From contig NZ_JENB01000018.1 in NCBI RefSeq assembly GCF_000708715.2, positions 1 to 64,000 on the forward strand: a stretch of 64,000 nucleotides of DNA, given 5' to 3'. Below, piece by piece: positions 8,246-18,236 of the stretch. Below the pieces are notes generated by a model. That model saw only the letters and a program-made list of their open reading frames with translations. It was not told the DNA's origin and made no database searches. Numbering within the stretch: position 1 is the first letter of the stretch; each line of letters starts with the position of its first letter. A program made the translations under genes and the position numbers. The stretch is from Pseudomonas putida W15Oct28 (GTDB lineage Bacteria; Pseudomonadota; Gammaproteobacteria; Pseudomonadales; Pseudomonadaceae).

Positions 8246-10318
8246 TCATGCATTATTCAGGAGCAAAGTTTTGACGTTCAGCGTCAACGCTTCGAGTGTG
8301 AAGGGTTTCGTCAGCACAGCCGTATTGGGCTCCAGTGGGGCGTTTTCCAATATATGGGGTTGCGCATACCCGGTCATGAACAAGACCGGAAGACCAGGCC
8401 GGGAGCTGCGGCCAGTATCGGCCATCTGCCTGCCGTCGATCCCTCCTGGAAGACCAATGTCTGTGACCAGCAGATCGATGCGGGTATCCGAGCGGAGTAA
8501 CTGAAGGCCAGCAAGGCTATCGGTCGCCTCAATGACGGTGTATCCGCAGCTACCCAGCGACTCACTCACAAACATGCGGACAGAGGGTTCATCATCGACG
8601 ACCAGCACCGTTTCGCCTGAGGAGGTATGTTGTGATTCAGGCAACGACTCGGTACGAACTGCAGCATCAACCTCAACCTTATGGCTGGGTAGCTGCAGAT
8701 ATACCCGGGCGCCACGGCCCTCTTCTGACTCGATCCGAACCTGCCCGCCCGACTGTTTGGCGAAACCATAGATCATGGACAGGCCGAGCCCTGTCCCCGC
8801 TCCCACAGGTTTGGTCGTGAAGAAAGGCTCGAATGCGCGCGTTAGCGTGTCGGTGCTCATGCCCACACCATCATCGGCGACACAGATCGTGAAGTACGTT
8901 CCGGGTGCCAGTTCAGGATCGAGACCTGCTCCTTGTACCAGCGCCTCGTTGTACGTCTTGATGGAGATCGATCCTCCACCGTCCAATGCGTCGCGAGCGT
9001 TGATACAGAGGTTGAGCAGTGAGTTCTCGACTTGAGCCGGATCGACCAGGCAGGTACTGGATGTAGCCTGGAGCTCTACCTTGAGCTGGATCGCCGGCCC
9101 TACCGTCCGACGAATCAGCTCCTCCATATCACTGATCAGGGTGTTCACATCGGTATGAACAGGCATCAGCGTCTGGCGGCGAGAAAAAGCCAGCAGTCGG
9201 TGAGTCAGGGATGCCGCCCTTTGTGCCGCACCCTGTGCCACCGTCAGGTAGCGTTCTACGTCAGCGGTGCGCCCCTGCTTCATGCGGAGCTTGATCAACT
9301 CAAGGCTACCCGTGATGCCCGCGAGCAGATTGTTGAAGTCGTGTGCGATACCCCCGGTCAGCTGACCGACCGCCTCCATTTTCTGCGATTGACGTAGCGC
9401 TGCTTGCGCCGCTTCTCGCTCGGCGACGGCTTCTTCAATCTTCGCTTCCAGGGTGCGGTTAAGCTCCAGCAGCTCCGACTCGGCTTTTCTTCGCGCGGTT
9501 ACATCGATGGACGAGCCGATCAGCCCCATGACCTCGCCTGCTTCGTCGCACAGTGGCGCTTTGACAGACAGCCAGTAGGTGGCCGTGCCATCCGGCATGT
9601 CGACACGCTCTTCGATCTGAACGGCCTTGCCGCCATGCATGATGTGCTGGTCGGTTGCCATGATCTGGCGTGCTTGCGCTTTGTCTTCCAGAAACTCCAG
9701 GTCGGTCTTGCCCAGGTAGCGCTCTGGTGGCTTGCCAACCAGTTGGGTGACACCATCATTTGCAACAATCAGCCGCCCCTGTCGATCTTTTGCGTAGACA
9801 ACACCCGGTACGGCAGCCGTGAATGTGCGAAGCAAAGCTGACATCCTGTCGCGTTCAGCCTCTGCTGACCGGCGTGACTCAATGTCCATGAGAATGCCAG
9901 GGAACCGAACAGCCTGACCTTCCTCGTCAAGCTCGGCTCTGCCATTAGCCTCAACCCAACGGTAGCTGCCATCATGCTGCCTGACGCGGTATTCACACCG
10001 GTAGGCGCCCCCACGGCTCATTGCCTCCTGGATATCGGCAGAGACACGATCACGATCGTCAGGGTGAATCGAGGCGAAAGCTTCCTCAATCGGAATACCT
10101 GCCATGCATTTGTCTGCAGGAAGCCCGAAAGAGCGCGAGAATCGCTCATCCGCAGTAACCTGGTTTACCTGAATATCCCACACCCACGTGCCAATGATCG
10201 CGCCAGCTTCGAGCGCCAACTGTAAGCGCTCCAAAGCGGTCGTCGGAAACGCGGACTCCTGATGGGGTGATGCGGGAGCATCCAGGTCTGCTGAAAGGCC
10301 GACGCCTTCGCGATCCAT
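8246..10318 (-). CDS. Cytoplasmic PAS-PAS hybrid sensor histidine kinase with receiver domain
   Basis: A 690-residue signalling protein without membrane segments. Domains in order: PAS with PAC (about 30-150, WVWDIQVNQVTADERFSRSFG), a second PAS (155-280, PGVVYAKDRQGRLIVAND), a short coiled coil, HisKA with the phosphorylated histidine in GGIAHDFNNLLAGITG, a HATPase domain (NLCINARDALDGGG, DDGVGM, FEPFFTTKPVGAGTGLGLS), and a C-terminal receiver (VLVVDDEPSVR, TDIGLPGG, LTKPF). The first PAS resembles light- or redox-sensing types, but the ligand is unknown. No partner regulator lies next to it. Confidence 0.9.
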   Translation of the reverse strand: MDREGVGLSADLDAPASPHQESAFPTTALERLQLALEAGAIIGTWVWDIQVNQVTADERFSRSFGLPADKCMAGIPIEEAFASIHPDDRDRVSADIQEAMSRGGAYRCEYRVRQHDGSYRWVEANGRAELDEEGQAVRFPGILMDIESRRSAEAERDRMSALLRTFTAAVPGVVYAKDRQGRLIVANDGVTQLVGKPPERYLGKTDLEFLEDKAQARQIMATDQHIMHGGKAVQIEERVDMPDGTATYWLSVKAPLCDEAGEVMGLIGSSIDVTARRKAESELLELNRTLEAKIEEAVAEREAAQAALRQSQKMEAVGQLTGGIAHDFNNLLAGITGSLELIKLRMKQGRTADVERYLTVAQGAAQRAASLTHRLLAFSRRQTLMPVHTDVNTLISDMEELIRRTVGPAIQLKVELQATSSTCLVDPAQVENSLLNLCINARDALDGGGSISIKTYNEALVQGAGLDPELAPGTYFTICVADDGVGMSTDTLTRAFEPFFTTKPVGAGTGLGLSMIYGFAKQSGGQVRIESEEGRGARVYLQLPSHKVEVDAAVRTESLPESQHTSSGETVLVVDDEPSVRMFVSESLGSCGYTVIEATDSLAGLQLLRSDTRIDLLVTDIGLPGGIDGRQMADTGRSSRPGLPVLFMTGYAQPHILENAPLEPNTAVLTKPFTLEALTLNVKTLLLNNA

Positions 10319-10423
10319 AAATTGCCTCTTTTCCTACGCACATGAGCGACTGGCCAATGGAAGCAATTCTAGAGCGATTTGAGCGCTATCGACCAGCCTC
10401 ATCACCTCGCTGGGTGTCAGCCA

Positions 10424-11611
10424 TCAAGCCTGAACACCCACTGCGCAGCCAGTGCCCACGGCTTGCAAGCGTTGCGCCAGCAGCCAGGTAAAGGCCAGCA
10501 CCGGGATCAGCGCGCAGCCAGCCGCCAGCCACAGCAGCATGCCGAAGCCCTCACCGACCAGTTGCCCGGCCAGGGCCGGCCCCGCCATCGAGCTCAGGGC
10601 AAAGGCCCCTGGAATCAGCATGATCGAGCGACCGCTGCGGTCCAGGCGGGCAATCGCAGCGGTTTGATAGACGCAGCCCCAGGTAAAGCCCACTTCCCAG
10701 ACCCAGGCGCCGGCGGCATACATCAAAAAGCCTTCGGCGTTGCCCAGTAACAGCAGCCCGGTACCCAGCACCGCGAGAACGATGACATGGGGGGCGCGCA
10801 CGCCCAGGCGGTCACCAACCACGGCCAAGGCCAGCGCTGCTGCGCCGCCCAGCAGTTTCAGCACGGCGAAGACGATACCCAGTTCCGCTGGCTGCAACGC
10901 CAGGCCATGGCCCAAGCGTTCAAGAAACGCCCAGAGGCCGATCTGCCCGGCGCCGAACAGGAAGAAAAACGCCAACGCTGCATAAGCGGCCGGCGGAAAC
11001 TTGAAGCGTGAGAGCAACGAGCCGGCTTGCGCCTGCTGCGCTTCGTGAATGAAGTCCTGGCGCCTGGGCAATGCCAGCGCGCTGAGGCTCAGCAGCAAAA
11101 TGATCGCGGCCAGCATCAAGGCCGCGCCAGCGTAGTGGAAATAGGCAATCACCAGCGACGGCAAGGCGAACAGCACCGCGGCCACCACCCCCAGTTCAAT
11201 ACCCAGGCGCATGCCCAGGGCGCGTTCCTTGTTGGCCATTTCACCCATGATGCGCATGCCCAGGCAGGTCATCAGCGCAGCAAAAAAGCCGACCATGGCC
11301 CACAGCGGCAACTGGGCCGTGGCCGGCAGCCAGGACGACATCCCATATGCCGCCGCAGCGCCGAGCGCACAACCCAGGGTCAACCACCGCCAGTTCAAGC
11401 GGTCGATCAGCACCACCGCCAGCAGCGTGCCGAGCAGGTAGCCGGCAAAACACACCGAGCCCAGCAGGCCGACCTGTTCCACTGTAAAGCCCAGGCTGTC
11501 GACCATCGACCCGAGCAGGATAGGCAAGGTATTGAACGGCAAGCCGCCAATCGTCGAAGCGAAGCTGGCGGCCAGCATGATCGCCAGTATTTTACGGCCA
11601 CTCATGTTCAT
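10424..11611 (-). CDS. MFS transporter in the kshA operon
   Basis: A 395-residue inner-membrane carrier with about twelve hydrophobic helices and the MFS loop between helices 2 and 3 (GYLLGTLLAVVLIDRLNWRW). It starts 24 bp after the kshA-like gene with a GGAGAGG site, so it is very probably cotranscribed from the operator at 12745. The context suggests uptake or export of steroids or their acidic intermediates; the substrate is not readable from sequence. Confidence 0.8.
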   Translation of the reverse strand: MNMSGRKILAIMLAASFASTIGGLPFNTLPILLGSMVDSLGFTVEQVGLLGSVCFAGYLLGTLLAVVLIDRLNWRWLTLGCALGAAAAYGMSSWLPATAQLPLWAMVGFFAALMTCLGMRIMGEMANKERALGMRLGIELGVVAAVLFALPSLVIAYFHYAGAALMLAAIILLLSLSALALPRRQDFIHEAQQAQAGSLLSRFKFPPAAYAALAFFFLFGAGQIGLWAFLERLGHGLALQPAELGIVFAVLKLLGGAAALALAVVGDRLGVRAPHVIVLAVLGTGLLLLGNAEGFLMYAAGAWVWEVGFTWGCVYQTAAIARLDRSGRSIMLIPGAFALSSMAGPALAGQLVGEGFGMLLWLAAGCALIPVLAFTWLLAQRLQAVGTGCAVGVQA

Positions 11612-11635
11612 TGCCCTCTCCTGCTCGAATGGCTA

Positions 11636-12673
11636 TCAGCGCTGGCCGACGGTAATGATTTCGCGGCGCTCGGCCATGGTGGACGGCACGCTGGCTTCGT
11701 CCATGAAGAACTGCTCGTACCATTCGCGCAGTTGATAGACCGGGCCATCGCCTTCGGCCAAAACCGGGTTGTTCACCCGAATCTTGTGCGCCCAGATATC
11801 CACGTCCTGGTAGAAGGATTCGCGGTTTCGCATCACGTAGTCCTTGGCCATTTCCCGGTTCTGTTCTTCGCTCCAGCCCGGCACTTTCTTCACCATGCAG
11901 CCAAAACGCAGCTCAAAACTATTGGCGGTAATGGGCACATGGCAGTTGAGCAGGATCGAGTGGATCTCCATGCCCTCGAACACCGCGCGCATCCGGGTAA
12001 AGTGCGTGGCCGGCCCGTAGTAGGCCGATTCGGCCACCAGGTCACCACCCAGGCGCTCGGAGTCGCCATGGAAAATCTGCTGGGCAATGTGGCCTTCAAA
12101 GACGTTGGCGAAATACTTGGTGGGCGTGCCATGAACCGGCCCGAAGTGCTGGGCATCTGCCAGGTTGTCGACCAGTTCGCGTGGGTTGGTCTCGATAATC
12201 AGCTTGTCCATGTGCCAGTCATGCAGCCATTCGTCACTGTCCTGTTCCGGCAGGTGAGGAATCACCACGCCGTCGGCCGGCGCCTTGCCTTCCGGGTTGT
12301 TCCAGACAAACAGCAGGTTGTTTTCTTCACAGGTCAGCCAGCTGGGGGTCTTGGCTTTCGGCGGGATACGCTTGCAGTACGGGATCTCAACGCACTTGCC
12401 GCTGGCGTCGTACTGCCAGTGATGGAAGGGGCATACCACCCGGTCATTTTCCAGGGTGCCGCGCGAGAGGTCGGCGCCCATGTGCGGGCAATGCGCATCA
12501 ATGACGCTGATCTGGCCACTGGACGTGGCAAATGCCAGCAAGCGCGTGCCGAAGATATTCAGGGTGTGCAGCTGGCCATCACGGTAGTCGGCCGCCTCCC
12601 CCAGGCAGTGCCAGCCTCGGCCAAAGCGAGGGGCCAGAGCAGTTTCGACATTGATTGCTGCGAGCTTGGTCAT
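11636..12673 (-). CDS. kshA: Rieske non-haem iron oxygenase, KshA-like 3-ketosteroid 9alpha-hydroxylase
   Basis: The terminal oxygenase that hydroxylates C9 of 3-ketosteroids, which breaks ring B after ring A aromatises. The Rieske [2Fe-2S] ligands are C62-x-H64 and C81-x2-H84 (HCPHMGADLSRG, CPFHHWQYD). The mononuclear iron site is N170, D173, H176, H181 (NLADAQHFGPVHG), typical of KshA-type monooxygenases. Length 345 is slightly below Mycobacterium KshA. The reductase partner is probably the KshB-like gene at 61007-62035, nearly 50 kb away. A GAGGAAC site precedes the ATG and an operator lies 71 bp upstream. Exact regiospecificity is inferred. Confidence 0.8.
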   Translation of the reverse strand: MTKLAAINVETALAPRFGRGWHCLGEAADYRDGQLHTLNIFGTRLLAFATSSGQISVIDAHCPHMGADLSRGTLENDRVVCPFHHWQYDASGKCVEIPYCKRIPPKAKTPSWLTCEENNLLFVWNNPEGKAPADGVVIPHLPEQDSDEWLHDWHMDKLIIETNPRELVDNLADAQHFGPVHGTPTKYFANVFEGHIAQQIFHGDSERLGGDLVAESAYYGPATHFTRMRAVFEGMEIHSILLNCHVPITANSFELRFGCMVKKVPGWSEEQNREMAKDYVMRNRESFYQDVDIWAHKIRVNNPVLAEGDGPVYQLREWYEQFFMDEASVPSTMAERREIITVGQR

Positions 12674-12744
12674 TGTTATTGTTCCTCGTGTGGAAATCCC
12701 CGGTAACTTGCCCGGTCAATCTTCACCGAGCAGGCGCCGGTGCT

Positions 12745-12762
12745 CATCCTCCGCATGGACTA
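12745..12762 (-). promoter_or_regulatory. LuxR-type operator upstream of kshA
   Basis: CATCCTCCGCATGGACTA on the plus strand matches the cluster consensus CATCGTCC-N5-GACTA with one change. It lies 71 bp before the kshA start in the same orientation as the other sites. Confidence 0.6.
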
Positions 12763-12795
12763 GGTGAGCACCACGAGTACTTCTTCAGCCAGTGT

Positions 12796-13629
12796 TCATC
12801 GCCAGTCGGCGACGATGCCGTGCTCCAGCGCAAACGCCTGCGCCGCGATGGTGCGCCGCTGAAAGCGCGCTGCCTGGTCGTTGGTGGCCAGCCACACCAT
12901 CACCTCTGCTGGCACTTGGGGAGGCGCAGTGCCGATGCGCATGGCCAGCAGGCCGTTCTCGCCGATGGTAGCCTTCAGCGCGTCGGTGGTGACCACCCCC
13001 GGGTTGAGCGTAAAGGCGCGGATGCCCTGCTCGCCCAGTTCGGCGACAAGCACCCCCGAAACCCTGGAGACCGCCGCCTTGCCCGCACCATAGGCATAGC
13101 CCCAACCACCGTCGATGGCGGCCACCGGCGGGTCGCCTTCACCGGCACCGGAGGTGACGTTTATCACCACCCCGGCACCCCGTTCGAGCATGCCGGGCAA
13201 CACGGCCTGGGTCAGCAACAGCGGCGCCAGCACATAGCCCTGGAACACCCGCTCCATGGTCTGCGGCTGCAGCGACATGAAGGCGCTGTTGAGGTCGCGG
13301 CCCTGGTAGATTGCGTTGTTGACCAGCACATCGATGCGCCCGAACGCCGCCAAAACTGCCTGGCCTGCGGCCAATACCGAGGCGCTGTCGAGCAGGTCCA
13401 TAGGCACCACCAACGCCTTGCGCCCCAAGGCGCGGATCGCAGCTGCCGTGCTGTTCAGGCTGCCCGCCAGGGGCACGCCCTGGGCATCGCACAGCCGATG
13501 CGTGGTGCTTTCGCCCTCCTCCACGGTGCGAGCACTGATCGCCACATCGAACCCGGCCCGGGCAAAGGCCAATGCTGTCTCACGCCCGATACCGCGGCTT
13601 GCTCCGGTAATGAATGCCACCTTGGTCAT
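12796..13629 (-). CDS. Short-chain dehydrogenase/reductase downstream of hsdA
   Basis: A 277-residue classical SDR with the NAD(P) motif FITGASRGIG, VNNA and an active-site YAYGAGK. It starts 23 bp after the hsdA stop, so the two are cotranscribed. The ATG at 13629 is preferred over the GTG at 13641. The substrate is probably a steroid hydroxyl or a hydroxyacyl-CoA, but nothing in the sequence decides. Confidence 0.75.
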   Translation of the reverse strand: MTKVAFITGASRGIGRETALAFARAGFDVAISARTVEEGESTTHRLCDAQGVPLAGSLNSTAAAIRALGRKALVVPMDLLDSASVLAAGQAVLAAFGRIDVLVNNAIYQGRDLNSAFMSLQPQTMERVFQGYVLAPLLLTQAVLPGMLERGAGVVINVTSGAGEGDPPVAAIDGGWGYAYGAGKAAVSRVSGVLVAELGEQGIRAFTLNPGVVTTDALKATIGENGLLAMRIGTAPPQVPAEVMVWLATNDQAARFQRRTIAAQAFALEHGIVADWR

Positions 13630-13652
13630 GGTTGTTCTCACGTGGACAAGGG

Positions 13653-14417
13653 CTAGAAACGTGCCGGACGAACCATGGCATCCATACCGCCATCGACAAA
13701 CATCACAGTGCCGTGGACGAAACTGGCGTGAGCGGACTGCAAGAATGCCACCACCTGGGCAATCTCCTCGGGGTTGCCGGCGCGCCCCAGCGGTGCGACA
13801 AACTCACGGACCGCCTTGGCAAAGCGGGGATCGTTCAGCGACGCCTGGTGCAACGGCGTCTCGACCGCCCCAGGCGCCACCACATTCAGGCGTATGCCCT
13901 GCTTGGCCCAGGCAACCGCCTTGCTACGGGCGTTGCAGGTTACGGCGTATTTGGAACTGGCATAGGCGACATGGGACTGCCCCAAGGTATTGGCGTGCTC
14001 CAGCGCCAGCGCTTCGTTGCCGGCGAGCATGGCCGCGATCATCGGCTGCTGATCGGGGTTGACGTGGGTGGCGGCAATCGAGCCGATCACCACAGCGGCT
14101 GGCCGGTCGCCCTTGGCCAAGGCATCGGCCAGGCCGTCAAGCAGCTCACAGACACCAAAGTAGTTGACCGAAACGATGGTATCGGACACCGCGCTGGAGC
14201 CAACCCCGGCGCAGCACACCAGGCCGTCGAGCACCCCGCCGCTGTGCTCGAGCACCGCATTGATGGCGGCTTGGCGCCCGCTTGCGCTGGACAGGTCGGC
14301 AATCACCTCGGCATTTGCCCGGTCGATGCCGATGATGCGGTGCCCGGCGGCGCGTAACGCCTGGCAAACTGCTGCGCCGATACCGGATGCAGAACCGCTG
14401 ACCGCTGTGACTGGCAT
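13653..14417 (-). CDS. hsdA: 3alpha-hydroxysteroid dehydrogenase/carbonyl reductase (HsdA-like)
   Basis: Oxidises the 3alpha-hydroxyl of steroids such as bile acids and androsterone to the 3-ketone, the entry reaction of the pathway. The 254-residue SDR closely follows Comamonas testosteroni HsdA along its length: VSGSASGIGAA, IGIDRANAEVIADLS, SVNYFG, VAYASSKYAVT (Y152, K156), LNVVAPGAVETPLHQASLNDPRF, and the end FVDGGMDAMVRPARF. This is one of the firmest steroid-specific calls in the window. An operator lies 57 bp upstream. Confidence 0.9.
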   Translation of the reverse strand: MPVTAVSGSASGIGAAVCQALRAAGHRIIGIDRANAEVIADLSSASGRQAAINAVLEHSGGVLDGLVCCAGVGSSAVSDTIVSVNYFGVCELLDGLADALAKGDRPAAVVIGSIAATHVNPDQQPMIAAMLAGNEALALEHANTLGQSHVAYASSKYAVTCNARSKAVAWAKQGIRLNVVAPGAVETPLHQASLNDPRFAKAVREFVAPLGRAGNPEEIAQVVAFLQSAHASFVHGTVMFVDGGMDAMVRPARF

Positions 14418-14474
14418 AACGTTGCTCCTTGTTGAATGGTGTTACCTAGTATTGGTGCCGCGCAAACACCACAA

Positions 14475-14492
14475 CATCGTCCGCACGGACTA
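14475..14492 (-). promoter_or_regulatory. LuxR-type operator upstream of hsdA
   Basis: CATCGTCCGCACGGACTA is the most symmetric copy of the motif (TCGTCC-N4-GGACTA). It lies 57 bp before the hsdA start and just beyond the 3' end of the LuxR-type regulator gene. Confidence 0.7.
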
Positions 14493-14546
14493 AAACGCCC
14501 CGGCCTTGCAAGCAGGACCGGGGCGTTCGGGTATCCAGGGCGAAGG

Positions 14547-15797
14547 TCAGGCGCTATTGCGCGCCGGGGTGGCCAGTTTCAACACCGGCTTTTCCGGTTT
14601 ATCGTTTGGCAGCGCTGCCAGCTTGGGCTTTCCCAAGGCAACCACACTGTTGAGGATGATGCGCACCAACTCCGTCTGGCGGCGTACACCCGTCTTCGAA
14701 AAGATCGAACGCAAATGCGCCCGTGCGGTGTTGCGGCGCACATTCAATACTTCGGCGGCCTCTTCAAGCGACAGGCCGTTAGCCAGTTCCATGGCCAGTG
14801 CGGTTTCGGCCCGGGTCAGGTTGAACAGCTGCTTGGTCACCGTTTCGCTGGCCATGGAGCGGCCAACCGCGTCGCGGATGTATACCACCACCGCAGGTTT
14901 ACTCTTGCCCTCGGCCCAGTCCTGGGTGGGGATGGCCTCGATCACCACCCCCAGGTTGACCTGCCCCGATGGCCTGGCCACCGACATCGCTTCGGCCGCG
15001 GTGCTGACCTGTTCGCTACTGGCGTCGCGGGCAAAGGCATTGCGCACCAGGCGCTGCAGCTCGCGGTTATCGCTGGGATAAGTGGCCTCAAGGCGCCCAC
15101 CCACCAGTTTCAGGCCATCCGCCTGTTCCAGCAGCTCGCTGGCCACCGGGTTCAGGCGCAGCACGCTGCCATTCTGGTCAAGCACGATGGTGGCCACTGA
15201 CAAACGGCTGATGGCCTGGGCATACAGCTCACTGATCGACTCGCTGCGGTCGAGCAGGTTGTGCACGTGCATCGCACGGCGCAGATGCGGCAGGATCATT
15301 TCACACAGGGTGCGCTCGGAGGCGGTAAATTTGGGCGCGGCTTTGGGCCGGGTAATGCGAAAGCGCAGCTTGCCGCCATCGGGGGTGGAAACGTCGGCAC
15401 CCATGATGTGGTAGGTGTCGTGCACGGTACCGTAAGTCTTGTAGTAGACCGAATTGGCCCACTCGGCTTCGGTCATCAGGTCTTCGACGGTGAACACCTG
15501 GTCCATCGGCGGGTTGCTGAAGGGGGTGACGGCTTGCGGGTAGGCCCAGTAACTCACCTCCCCCTCGCCTTCGATATCACCGACCACAATCATCAGGCCC
15601 AGGTCCGGCTGCTCAGGCACTCTCAAAATCAAGGTGACGTAATTGGCCTGGTACAGGCTGCGTACGTGGCGCAGGGTCTTGGCCATCAACTTGTGGTTCA
15701 GCGAACCATCGTAGAACTCGCCGATGAGCGTGTCATATTCAGCCAGCTCCATACCCATTTCTGCCAGCGCTTCAAACCCCAAGGTGGAATTTCCCAT
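14547..15797 (-). CDS. LuxR-family regulator, TeiR/TesR-like
   Basis: A 416-residue protein with a C-terminal LuxR helix-turn-helix (about 327-385: LTRAETALAMELANGLSLEEAAEVLNVRRNTARAHLRSIFSKTG) and a long N-terminal sensory part that is not a response regulator. Size and layout match TeiR/TesR, the testosterone-inducible activator of Comamonas testosteroni. As the only DNA-binding regulator among the steroid genes in the window, it is the best candidate to bind the 18-bp dyad before the catabolic operons. GAGGAGACGGGCG precedes the ATG. It follows the RND gene by 48 bp and is probably read from the YCF48 promoter. Confidence 0.82.
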   Translation of the reverse strand: MGNSTLGFEALAEMGMELAEYDTLIGEFYDGSLNHKLMAKTLRHVRSLYQANYVTLILRVPEQPDLGLMIVVGDIEGEGEVSYWAYPQAVTPFSNPPMDQVFTVEDLMTEAEWANSVYYKTYGTVHDTYHIMGADVSTPDGGKLRFRITRPKAAPKFTASERTLCEMILPHLRRAMHVHNLLDRSESISELYAQAISRLSVATIVLDQNGSVLRLNPVASELLEQADGLKLVGGRLEATYPSDNRELQRLVRNAFARDASSEQVSTAAEAMSVARPSGQVNLGVVIEAIPTQDWAEGKSKPAVVVYIRDAVGRSMASETVTKQLFNLTRAETALAMELANGLSLEEAAEVLNVRRNTARAHLRSIFSKTGVRRQTELVRIILNSVVALGKPKLAALPNDKPEKPVLKLATPARNSA

Positions 15798-15845
15798 CGC
15801 CCGTCTCCTCGCGGGGCACAGACCAGGCCGTGCCCGCTTTTATTG

Positions 15846-18236
15846 TTATGATTCAAACACGTGTGCGCGCGCTGCACGGTCCGCCTTGACCGCAACCAGG
15901 GGTTTACCGAGGTTGAACCAGGCGGCCAAAGCCGGAAGCAGGAAAATTGCCCCAAGTACATTGACCAGAAACATGAACGATAGCAATACCCCCATATCGG
16001 CCTGGAACTTCAGCGGTGCAAAGGCCCAGGTGCACACCCCGATCGACATGGTCAGCGCAGTGAAAACGGCCGCTGTACCGCGTTGGCACATGGCCTGGTA
16101 GAACGCCTGGCGCAGGTCGGCGCCCTCGGCCATTTCGTGCTGGATCCGCTCGTACAGGTAGATGCCGTAGTCAACCCCCACGCCGACGCCAAGCGCCATC
16201 ACTGGCAGGGTCGCCACCTTCAGCCCGATGCCCAGCATGGCCATCAGCGCATTGCACAGTACCGCCACGATGGCCAGCGGCACCAGGATGCACAACACTG
16301 CGCGCAACGACTTGAAGGTCAACCAGCAGAACAACAGCACCGAGCCAAACAACGCCACCAGCATCAGCACCTCGGCGCGCTTGACCGCATCGTTGGAGGC
16401 CGCCATCACCCCGACGTTGCCACCGCCGAGGAAGAACCTGATTTCCGGCACCTGCACCTGGGCAATGATCCGCTTGGCCTCCTTGACCACATGCGACACC
16501 GTGGCGCCATCGTGGTCGGTGAGAAACACCAGAATCTGCATCTGCTGGCAGCCATCGGTCACCAGGCCGTCCTCGGGCATATAGGCACGGGCGCCTTGGC
16601 TCAAGCCCCGGGCCGACCCCGGTATCGCCGCCCAGCGAGGGTTGCCTTCGTTGTTGCCGGCAATCACCGTCTTGCCAAAACCGGCCACCGACTGCACCGA
16701 CTGCACGCCAGTGACGCTGCGCATCTGGAAGTCGAAGGCCTCCACCGCACGCATCACCGACGGTGACAGGCACGCCTCCTCCAGGCCCTGTGCCTGCACA
16801 AACACCGCCAGCACATCCAGGCCGATGGAATAGCTGCTGACAATTTTGCTGTTGTCCTGGTTGTAGCGTGACTCGGCGCGCAGCTCCGGTGCGCCTGCAC
16901 CGATGTCACCGACTTCCAGCTGGCGTGCCTTGAACACCGCCAGGCTCAGCAGCATCACGCTGAGCACCAGCACCGCCAGGGCCGGACGCGGTTCGGCCAG
17001 CGCCGACAAGCGCCACCACAGCGGGTGCCTGCCCTGCTGCTGGTTGCGTTCCTTGCTCAGCACGCTACGTTCCAGGCGCAGGTAGGAAATAATGATCGGC
17101 AACATCAGCTTGTTGGTGATGATCATCAGCATCACACCGATGCAGGCCGTCACCCCCAGTTCATGCACGATCGGGATGTCGATCAGCATGATCACGGCAA
17201 AGCCCAGGGCATTCATCAACAACGCCAGGGAGCCTGGAATGAAGATCTTGCAAAAGGCCAGGCGCGCCGCCTGCAGCGAATCCTTGCCGGCCAGCACTTC
17301 CTGTTTCCAGGCATTGGTCATCTGCACAGCGTGCGAAACACCGATGGAGAAAATCAGGAACGGCACCAGTATCGACATCGGGTCAATCCCCAGGCCCATC
17401 AGCGGCAACAAGCCCAACAGCCACACCACCGGCAGCAAAGCCACCAACAGCGCCACTACGGTCAGGCGCAACGAGCGTGAATACAGCCACAGCAACAGGC
17501 CTGTGATCAGGAAGGCGACGACAAAAAAGCCGATCACGGTCATCAGCCCCTCGACCACATCACCCACCAGCTTGGCGAAACCGACGATGTTGATCTCGAC
17601 CTGATCGCTGCTGTATTTGTCGCGAATGGCTTCCAACCGCTCGGCGACTTCAACATAACTGACCGATTTGCCCGTCTGTGGGTCCACGTCCTGCAAGTCT
17701 GCACGGACCATGGCTGACTTCAGGTCATTGGCCACCAGCCGCCCGACCTGCCCGGAGCGCGCGGCGTTGCTGCGCACCTGAGCCAGGTCTTCGGCGCTGG
17801 CGGTGAAGCGTGGCGGTACCACCACGTCACCAAAAAAACCTTCTTCGGTGATTTCGATGTAACGCACGTTGGCGGTGAACAGCGAGGTTACGCTGGCGCG
17901 TCTGACCCCGTTGATAAAGAACACATCGTCAGTCACCTTGCGCAGGGTGTCGAGAAACTCCGGGTTGTAGATGTCGCCCTCGCCCTTCCACCTGACACTG
18001 ACCAGAAAGCGGTTGGCGCCGGTGAAGTACTGGCTGAAATCGAGGAAGTTGAGCATGTACTCATGTCGCACCGGAATCTGCTTGTTGAAACCAGGGTCGA
18101 GTTGGGTATGGGTGGCGCTGTAGCCCAGGCCCAGGGTCAGCAGCAGGAATACCGTCAACAGCAATTTGCGTCGTGCCAACAGCAGGTCGGCGCAGCGCTC
18201 GACCATGCGCCCGGACCGGGCTTTAGCGTACTTCAT
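15846..18236 (-). CDS. RND-superfamily (MmpL/HpnN-like) transporter
   Basis: A 796-residue inner-membrane protein with two repeats, each of one helix, a large periplasmic loop and five helices. Visible helices include LLLTVFLLLTLGLGY, VIGFFVVAFLITGLLLWLY and LMLVALFGSVLLFCWLTF, and the second half has the proton-relay region GVGVGVDYGIYLYERI. Such proteins export hydrophobic molecules or move them across the periplasm. The ATG at 18236 (GGAGAG site) replaces a longer TTG frame; it overlaps the end of the YCF48 gene. Operator control and pairing with YCF48 point to steroid traffic. Confidence 0.85.
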   Translation of the reverse strand: MKYAKARSGRMVERCADLLLARRKLLLTVFLLLTLGLGYSATHTQLDPGFNKQIPVRHEYMLNFLDFSQYFTGANRFLVSVRWKGEGDIYNPEFLDTLRKVTDDVFFINGVRRASVTSLFTANVRYIEITEEGFFGDVVVPPRFTASAEDLAQVRSNAARSGQVGRLVANDLKSAMVRADLQDVDPQTGKSVSYVEVAERLEAIRDKYSSDQVEINIVGFAKLVGDVVEGLMTVIGFFVVAFLITGLLLWLYSRSLRLTVVALLVALLPVVWLLGLLPLMGLGIDPMSILVPFLIFSIGVSHAVQMTNAWKQEVLAGKDSLQAARLAFCKIFIPGSLALLMNALGFAVIMLIDIPIVHELGVTACIGVMLMIITNKLMLPIIISYLRLERSVLSKERNQQQGRHPLWWRLSALAEPRPALAVLVLSVMLLSLAVFKARQLEVGDIGAGAPELRAESRYNQDNSKIVSSYSIGLDVLAVFVQAQGLEEACLSPSVMRAVEAFDFQMRSVTGVQSVQSVAGFGKTVIAGNNEGNPRWAAIPGSARGLSQGARAYMPEDGLVTDGCQQMQILVFLTDHDGATVSHVVKEAKRIIAQVQVPEIRFFLGGGNVGVMAASNDAVKRAEVLMLVALFGSVLLFCWLTFKSLRAVLCILVPLAIVAVLCNALMAMLGIGLKVATLPVMALGVGVGVDYGIYLYERIQHEMAEGADLRQAFYQAMCQRGTAAVFTALTMSIGVCTWAFAPLKFQADMGVLLSFMFLVNVLGAIFLLPALAAWFNLGKPLVAVKADRAARAHVFES

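Noticed and set aside
11027..12706. A 559-codon plus-strand frame
   Set aside because: Antisense to the MFS and kshA-like genes; low-complexity His/Gln-rich translation, no ribosome site, no motif.
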